A DNA stretch of 64,000 nucleotides from Plantago major (Eukaryota > Streptophyta > Magnoliopsida > Lamiales > Plantaginaceae): the NCBI GenBank assembly GCA_026545765.1, contig CM048842.1, forward strand, positions 40,805,431-40,869,430, read 5' to 3'. The notes under the pieces were generated by a model. That model worked only from the letters and a program-made list of their open reading frames with translations, was not told where the DNA came from and made no database searches. Both the position numbers and the translations under genes were made by a program. Of the stretch, positions 57,650 to 64,000 are shown piece by piece. Numbering within the stretch: position 1 is the stretch's first letter; every line of letters begins with the position of its first letter.

Positions 57650-59720
57650 ATGGAAGGGCACCCGAGCAAGTTGATTGTGTATTCTCGGTCGACTGGGGTT
57701 GACGGCCAGGATTTACATGGCGGGTCTTTGTCCGCTATGGGTCAGCCTACTGGCATCTTATCCGGTGACGTGGCCTCAGTTCTTAGTGAGGCGAACTTGT
57801 CACACATGAGGGATCTCTATGGGATCCCAGAGAGTCCTGGGTCTCGACTCCCCTTGGCGGGCCAGCGGGCAGATTGGGACATCCCGGGGATGGTCTGCTT
57901 GTATGAAGTTGCCTTCAAGATAGGGCTCAGACTCCCACTCCCCAAGTTTGTGGCTGACGTACTTAGCTATCTCCAGGTTGCACCTGGTCAGCTGATGACC
58001 AATGCTTGGCGGGTTATTCTTGGAATGCAAGTGCTGAGTGAGGTCATGAATGTTCAGATGTCTGTCGACACCTTCTGCCACTTTTACACAGTGAAGGAAG
58101 TCTCATCGGATAAAGGTCGGGTTCAGACCAACTCGAGGCCAGGTGTCGACAGCTCGGTCTGTATTGGCAACGCGTCCGATAAGTCAACTTGGAAGGAAAG
58201 GTATTTCCTGGTGAGCAGTGAGCACGTGTTTGAGCCGACAGACTTGGCAAGGGTTCCGATATCGTGGAAGCCTTTTGGTAAGTTCAACTCTTTGCTATTT
58301 AGTGTGATTGTTTTACCTCTTCTTTGCACTTTTCATATTGGATTGAACTTTAAACACTCTTTCTTACAGGTAGCCATGCGAGGAAGGATATGCTAGATGA
58401 CGGGGACGTGGTGGTTCAAGCAATAAGAAATGCTTCTAGTATGACCAGATCGATCGACCACCTCTTGAGTCCGACTACGTTGAAGGCATGCAGCATGTGG
58501 CGTGCCGTCATCCAATCATTTGGAGGTAATGACATCCTTAGATTAGTCATGTCGATAGGATGTGTTTTGAGATAACTAGCTCTGACGATGCTTTTCTTTC
58601 ATCTCATGTACGGACAGGAAATGGAGATGAGTATGCTGTCAGAGTAGCGAGGGCGATGAAAATGACGAAGTCGGTCGCGGCTCCAGTTGAGAAAGTGGAT
58701 GACTTGTTGGGGCGGTATGCAAAGAAGCCGAGGTTTGAACTCTTAGAGTCAGGAGGTGATCTTGCTAATGATCCACCTAATAATTCGTCGAATGTTGTGG
58801 AGGGCTGCCTTCCAAGTACTCAGGCAGCCGATACGCCGGGTGTTCTGCCAGGCAGCCCGGTTGGAGCTTCGCATAGTCTTGCCAGGACTACTTCTGTTCC
58901 CTCCCTGGCCGGGCAGGGTGTGAGCTCACCATCTATGGCGGCGCGTGGAGAAGTGGGTGATAGTCCTTCATCGACTGTCAGCTTTGAGGTTGATGGAGCT
59001 ACTCTCTCTTGTGAATTTGGTGCAATAACTTTGAGTTCTGGAAGGGTGTTAACAATGGGTAACCTTGATCAGCTGGTGAGAGACGGAGTGACTCCTTTGA
59101 CGGATTATGCTCTCGACCAAATTGTCAAGGTAGTCTCCGCCACCCTGTAGCATTTCTCTCTATAGTTTATGTGCTTAGACCAAAGTATGAATTATTGATG
59201 TCTGCCTGCCTTGTAGGCCTTGAGCGCTATAGGGTACATGGGCAAGGCCGTGCAGCTACTGGAGGCGGAGTTAGCTTCTACTACGAGGAAGCATCGGATC
59301 AGTGAGCACTCCGTTGCGGTACTTAGGAGGGAGAAGGTTCGACTTGAGGGTGAAGCGTTACGTTATTGCCAAGGCAAGAATGAAGCACTTGAAGAGTTAG
59401 CTAAGGTCAAGAAGGAGCTAGCTGTGGCTGAGATTGAGGCGGCTAAAGCCGCTAAGCTCGAGATGGAACTGGCTTCCGCTATTAAGGAGAACGAAAAGCT
59501 AAAGGCAGAACTTCATGCGGTCAAGCAGAACGAGGACCATCAATTGATCTTGAATGAGCGGGCATTTTGTTTGAAGGCCATAGGTAGGGGGGAGCTCGGA
59601 AGTTACTATCAAGAGAGGGTCGCGATGTGTGAAATGTATCTGACTGACCATGGGGTGAAGTTCCCGGGTCAGTCTGATGGTTGCTCGGAGGAGTATGTTG
59701 ATGGGGCTGGTACCACTTAG
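57650..59720 (+). CDS. Antisense extra ORF of the Tat-like element (PF04195-like)
   Basis: Starts at ATG 57650 (MEGHPSKLIVYS). The first exon resembles the 'putative gypsy type transposon' domain (LPLPKFVADVL, QLMTNAWRVILG). Four exons with sound GT-AG borders and matching phase are present: 57650-58277, 58370-58525, 58618-59129, 59217-59720. The last is a long Ala/Glu/Lys-rich coiled coil. Extra ORFs between pol and the 3' LTR, some antisense, are known in Tat-lineage elements; their function is unknown. Unlike gag-pol of the same element, this frame looks whole. A CT-rich leader lies at 56060-57649. Confidence 0.75.
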
Positions 59721-60410
59721 TAGTTTCATGTTGGATGGTGAAACTCTGGATGTTGTCCTATGAGTTATTTCTTTTGTCGTTTGTGTCGCCGGATTTGACT
59801 TCCCAGTGCTTTTTGTTATTCGTATTTGAACATTGTTGTTTGTATTACCCTTGTAGGGTTGGATCGGTTCTGCAAGTTTTTTGTGGCCTTGGAATTTATT
59901 TTGGGTTGTTCCTGGGATGTCTCGAGCTGCGTAGGCTATGGGACGTTTATGTCTCATGCTTGAACTTGTATGATAGTCGTAATAAACATAATCTTAAATA
60001 TATAAGTATTCGTTCGAAATTATCGTACATGAATAAAGTAGCTCAAAGTAGTGAATAACACATGAATTTAAAGATGCATTGTTCTTTGGAATTTATACTA
60101 AAACGTAGACGTAGTCATAAATCATGCAGCCATGTTTGTCGTACAAATTAAGAATGAAAAATAGCAGGCTAACCTCTAGACGACGCTGGCAATCGTTGAA
60201 CTACATCATTAGGTGTGTCCCCCAGTTTAAGCTCTAGTCCAAAGGAGTAGTGCTTGAACTATGATCGTGTTCGTCCGCCTACTACATCGAGTTTGTGCCA
60301 CGCTGGGTCAGTCAAGCTTCTATGTATGTCAGCTAGTCCTGGGTGCTATGCTATGTTTGTCAGACGGCCTTGTGTCAGTTAGCTTGCAGGTGGATGTCAA
60401 GCTGCGTCAG
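59721..60410. other. Stretch between antisense ORF and pol
   Basis: No clear ORF. The first 300 bp are probably the 3'UTR of the antisense ORF. Repeated CAGTCAG/GTCAGTC-like motifs occur near 60305-60415 (for example GTCAGACG), reminiscent of the LTR's own GTCAGTC motifs. Confidence 0.4.
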
Positions 60411-62736
60411 TCAGACGACTGCGTGGTTGTTGTCCGTCCTTGGTACCTGCGAGATAGAGAACTCCTCGAAGGAGGACTGTAACTCCTTGACTAGCTGGAG
60501 ATAGGCAGCCATCTTGGTGTCTCTGGTATGGTAAGAGCCCTGCAATTGGTTAACTACTAATTGTGAGTCCGATTGTACCTGAAGATTTTTTATGCCCATT
60601 TCACGAGCCAGGTTGAGGTCAGCTATAAGCGCCTCATATTCGGACTCGTTGTTGGTTGCTTTGAATCCACATCGGATGGCTCTTTGGATTGTGTCTCCGT
60701 CTGGCGAGGTGAGGACTATGCCAAGTCCACTCCCTTTGGTATTACTGGAGCCATCGACTGAGAGCTTCCACTGCAAGTTAACCTTCTCTTGCAAACAAAA
60801 TAGTTCCTTTTCTGCTTGATCTAATTCGGTTGGGGTGAAATCCGCTATGAAGTCCGCGAGCGCCTGTGACTTGATGGCCGTATGGTCGGAAGGAGACGTC
60901 AGACCACCGAGCTCGACTGCCCATTTTGAAAGTCTACCAGAAACCTCTGGCTTGTGTAGGACATTGCGAAGTGGAAAGCTGGTGAGAACTACGATTGGAT
61001 GGCATTGAAAGTAAGGGCGCAGCTTCCTTGCTGAGGTGACCAGTGCAAGGGCTAGCTTTTCCAGCTGGCTGTACCGGGTCTCTGCGTCCAAGAGGGACTT
61101 GCTCACATAATAGATTGGGAGTTGGTTTCCATCTTCTTCTCTGACTAGGACGCCGCTCAGTGCTGTGTCGGAGATTGCTAGGTAGATAAACAGAGTCTCT
61201 CCAACCTTGGGTTTTGAGAGTACTGGAGATGTGGTGAGATAACGCTTGATTTGTTGTAGGGCGTCTTCACACTCGTCTGTCCACTGGAAGTCTTTGGCCT
61301 TCCGTAGGGTTTCAAAAAATGGTCGACACCTCTCGGAAGACTTGGGTATGAACCTGCTGAGGGCTGCTAGCCTCCCAGTCAATTTCTGCACATCTTTAAC
61401 GCACTTGGGGGAGGGAATGTTATAAATTGAACGAATTTGATCAGGGTTAGCCTCAATACCTCTTTGCGTGACCAAATACCCAAGGAATTTCCCAGAGGAG
61501 ACTCCAAACGAGCATTTGGCTGGGTTCAACTTCATATTATACCTGCGAAGGACTGAGAAGGCTTGGCGGAGGTGGTCGAGGTGCTGGTCAGCAACCAAGG
61601 ACTTGACCAGCATGTCGTCGATGTACACCTCCATGGTGTCCCCCAGCATGCTAGCGAACATACGGTTGACCAGTTGCTGGTAAGTGGCTCCTGCATTCTT
61701 GAGTCCGAATGGCATGACCTTATAACAGAAGGTTCCTCTCTCTGTGACGAAGGATGTCTTCTCTTGATCTTCAGGGTGCATCAAGATCCGTTGTAACTCG
61801 AGAATGCGCCCATGAAACTTAATACTCATGTCCTACGGTGGCATCCACTAGCATGTCTATGTGGAAGTGGAAAGGAATCCTTGGGCATGCTTTGTTGAGG
61901 TCGGTGAAGTCGATGCACACTCGCCATTCTTCTTCTTCACTACCACAACGTTGGCTAACCGATTCGGGTAATGTACTTCATGACCGATTCGATATCAAGA
62001 AACTTTTGGACTTCTTCATTGATAACCTTGTTTCGCTCTGGAGCGAACTTCCTCCGTTTCTGTCTGACTGGTGGGTAGTCTGGGTCGACCTCAAGTCTGT
62101 GGGTGATTACCTCTGGGTCAACTCCCGTCATGTCTGCATGTGACCAAGCAAAGCGATCGTGGTGAACTTTGAGAAATGTGATCATTGCTCTCGTAGCTTC
62201 GGTCTCAACCTTGCCCAATCAACTTTGTGATCCGGATGGTGGGTGAATCTGAACTTCATCGAGCTCTTCCGCCTCGGCCGGTTTGGGTAAATTGGGGGGT
62301 TGAGTTGCTGTAATTTCTATAACTCTGCTGCCTTGGGCTTCAGGGCTTCCATGTAACACATCCTCGCATCCCGCTGCTGGCCTAGAATCTCCTTCACCCC
62401 CCACTTGGTAGGGAAGCGAATCACCGTGGTAGTCGACAGATCGCTTTCATATCGTGAATCCACTACTACCAAGGATGGAATTATAGCACGGATTGTCTCA
62501 CGATCAAGAACTTTGTTGGTAGGTTGATGCCTTCCGACAGATGAAGGGTAACACCAACCGTGTACTTCTTTTCTCCAGAAGCCATACAAAGTTGTCGGTC
62601 GGAGGATGGCGGTCTCATTTATTCCCATTTCGTGAGAGCATCTAGAAAATGATGTTAGCGAGCTCCCATTATCAATGAGAACTCTCTTCGTAAGACAATT
62701 GGCAATAAGAATGGAAATTACTAAAGGCGTCGTCAT
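60411..62736 (-). pseudogene. Gypsy pol remnant: protease region, RT, two RNase H domains
   Basis: Reverse transcriptase shows FCYKVMPFGLKNAGATYQQL and the catalytic VYIDDM near 61620. A gypsy RNase H follows (LPIYYVSKSLLDAETRYSQL, about 61110), then a second, archaeal-type RNase H (KLSVDGSSNTKGSGLGI and NESEYEALIADLNLA, 60770-60600). The dual arrangement defines the Tat lineage. Upstream, 62736-62317 has a protease-like RVLIDNGSS. Broken in several places; shown as fossil. Confidence 0.9.
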
Positions 62737-62829
62737 GAGGACTAATTAGTTGCTTAGACTCGGTCCGAGAAGCTAATAGTCAAGTCGACGAAGAGGTGTC
62801 CGATGCTCATGCGAGCATCGAGCTCTGCC

Positions 62830-63980
62830 TTACCGCTTGCTCTTGTGGCGCTTTGCAGAGTATGAGACACCACTGATCTCTGATCCCCCAGAGATCACGT
62901 TGATTACCTTGTCGTCCGAGGGGCCTGTAGATCGGTTCCGCCGGGCGAGGGTCTTTTTACCTTTGTCAGAGAGGAACTTCGTCAAGTGTCCTCTCTTCAG
63001 AAGCTCAGCTACCTCCAATCGCAGTGAGATGCACTCTGCGGTTGTATGTCCGTGGTCTCCGTGGAACTCACACCACTTGTTGGAGTTTCTCTGATCTGGA
63101 GGTGTTCTAAGTTTTCCTGGCCACCTGACTCTGTCACCCATGCTCTTCATGACTGCTACACACTCCTCTGGTTCAATGCTGAGGGAGTAACTCGGAGACG
63201 GTGCTAGGGTTTCTGTCCTCCTCTGTTGGACTGGAGGGCGAGGTGGATTCGCAACAGGACCATGTCTTCTCTCAGTCGGGTACGGCCTAGCACGATAGTC
63301 TGGAACCCTTCGTTCAACTCGTCTGTCAGGCTTGGGCTCCTTGCGAGCACTTTGGCTTGACACGTAAGGTCTGTTGGCATCATCCTCCTCCCATTTTATC
63401 TGAGCCCATGCTTTGCAGCACGTCTTCCATTGTTCGGCTGTGGGTACATGGTCGCCTTGTATACAACCCCGAGTTGGTGGCAACCTCATGGAAGGCGTAA
63501 AGAAGGTCCTTGTTGCAATTGGGGATTGACACCTTCTCCTTGTTGAATCTTGCAACGTACTCCCTGAGAGATTCGTTAGGTCTTTGCCGGACGCTATACA
63601 AGTCGTCCGACAGTTTTAAAAGCTTACGAATTGTTCCACAAAGCAGTCGACTAGTTGGGCAAAAGAGGAAATGAAATTGTTGGGTAAGTTGGTATACCAT
63701 TGTAGGTCGGGTCCGATCGATCGAACCAAACCCTTTGCACATGCATGCCTCATGGAGATCTCTGGGATGGCTATGGTGAACATCCTCTGCTTGTACAGCG
63801 AGACATGGTCGTCCGGGTCTGCTGTCCCATGAACAGCTTCATGCTTGGGAAAGTGAACTTGGTTGGCATCTCCACCAATGCTATTGCGTCGGCGAAGGAG
63901 AGTCGCAGTCGCTTGGGTAAGCTCTTCTTGATTGGTGCTGGCACTCCAGGGATTCTTTGGATCATCTCCTCCAGGCTCAC
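62830..63980 (-). pseudogene. Gypsy gag remnant (Tat type)
   Basis: Contains RQRPNESLREYVARFN (retrotransposon gag domain, about 63600), an Arg/Pro-rich middle and the Tat-type zinc finger CEFHGDHGHTTAEC near 63050. It forms the capsid in intact relatives. Broken by a few changes. Confidence 0.88.
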
Positions 63981-64000
63981 CAGTTTGGAGGCTAGCTCCT

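Larger units (their letters stand above)
53550..64000 (-). mobile_element. Tat-lineage Ty3/gypsy element, partial (runs off right edge)
   Basis: In minus-strand order: gag (63980 down to about 62830), protease region, reverse transcriptase, a gypsy RNase H followed by a second archaeal-type RNase H (the mark of the Tat lineage), an antisense ORF (57650-59720, plus), a tandem-repeat region (54780-55985), a polypurine tract and the 3' LTR. The 5' LTR must lie beyond 64000. It is broken, with several breaks in gag-pol, and no clear integrase is visible in the window. Fossil of moderate age. Confidence 0.88.

Noticed and set aside
58044-58329. Minus-strand frames opposite the antisense ORF
   Set aside because: Shadows of the exon on the plus strand; no domain of their own.

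Overview
The window is nuclear DNA of a flowering plant. It has split genes with GT-AG introns, AT-rich spacers, long (TA)n tracts, Stowaway-type and hAT-type MITEs, and Copia and Ty3/gypsy elements of plant-only lineages (SIRE-like, Tat-like). The gene families and MITEs fit a eudicot; I cannot name the species from sequence alone.

Only three host genes look expressed or recently expressed. The first is an F-box gene (6308-7294) whose 3' end is overwritten by an LTR; a second, broken copy of its 3' part lies at 321-600. The second is a diverged NAA30/MAK3-like N-terminal acetyltransferase on the minus strand (16301-17203), with a 5'UTR intron and a clear TATA box. The third is a five-exon GH5 endo-beta-1,4-mannanase (42800-47679) with both catalytic glutamates.

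The rest is a layered transposon landscape. 1-320: LTR end. 1139-2230: Copia 5' fragment. 7289-8040 and about 50830-51590: two LTRs of one family. 8753-14690: Copia element with both LTRs, hosting a 588-bp segment bounded on both sides by (TA)n. 18779-26582: SIRE-like Copia fossil with target duplication GATAG, whose LTR contains a solo LTR of its own family. 27849-39249: an old autonomous-type Mutator-like element (MULE) with long terminal inverted repeats, a multi-exon transposase and a convergent GRF-zinc-finger ORF; two CACTA elements sit inside its transposase, each with a perfect 3-bp target duplication. 51694-52810: LINE 3' remnants. About 53550-64000: a minus-strand Tat-lineage Ty3/gypsy element running off the right edge, with a tandem-repeat-filled 3' region and an intron-containing antisense ORF that still looks open.

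The strongest leads for new biology are the MULE carrying a GRF-finger passenger gene, the inverted duplication of the CACTA protein-coding exon (a possible hairpin-RNA source), the near-identical yet shifted subterminal repeats of the two nested CACTA families, the (TA)n-bounded Micron-like segment, and the antisense intron-bearing ORF plus tandem array of the Tat element. Retroelements are described as fossils only.
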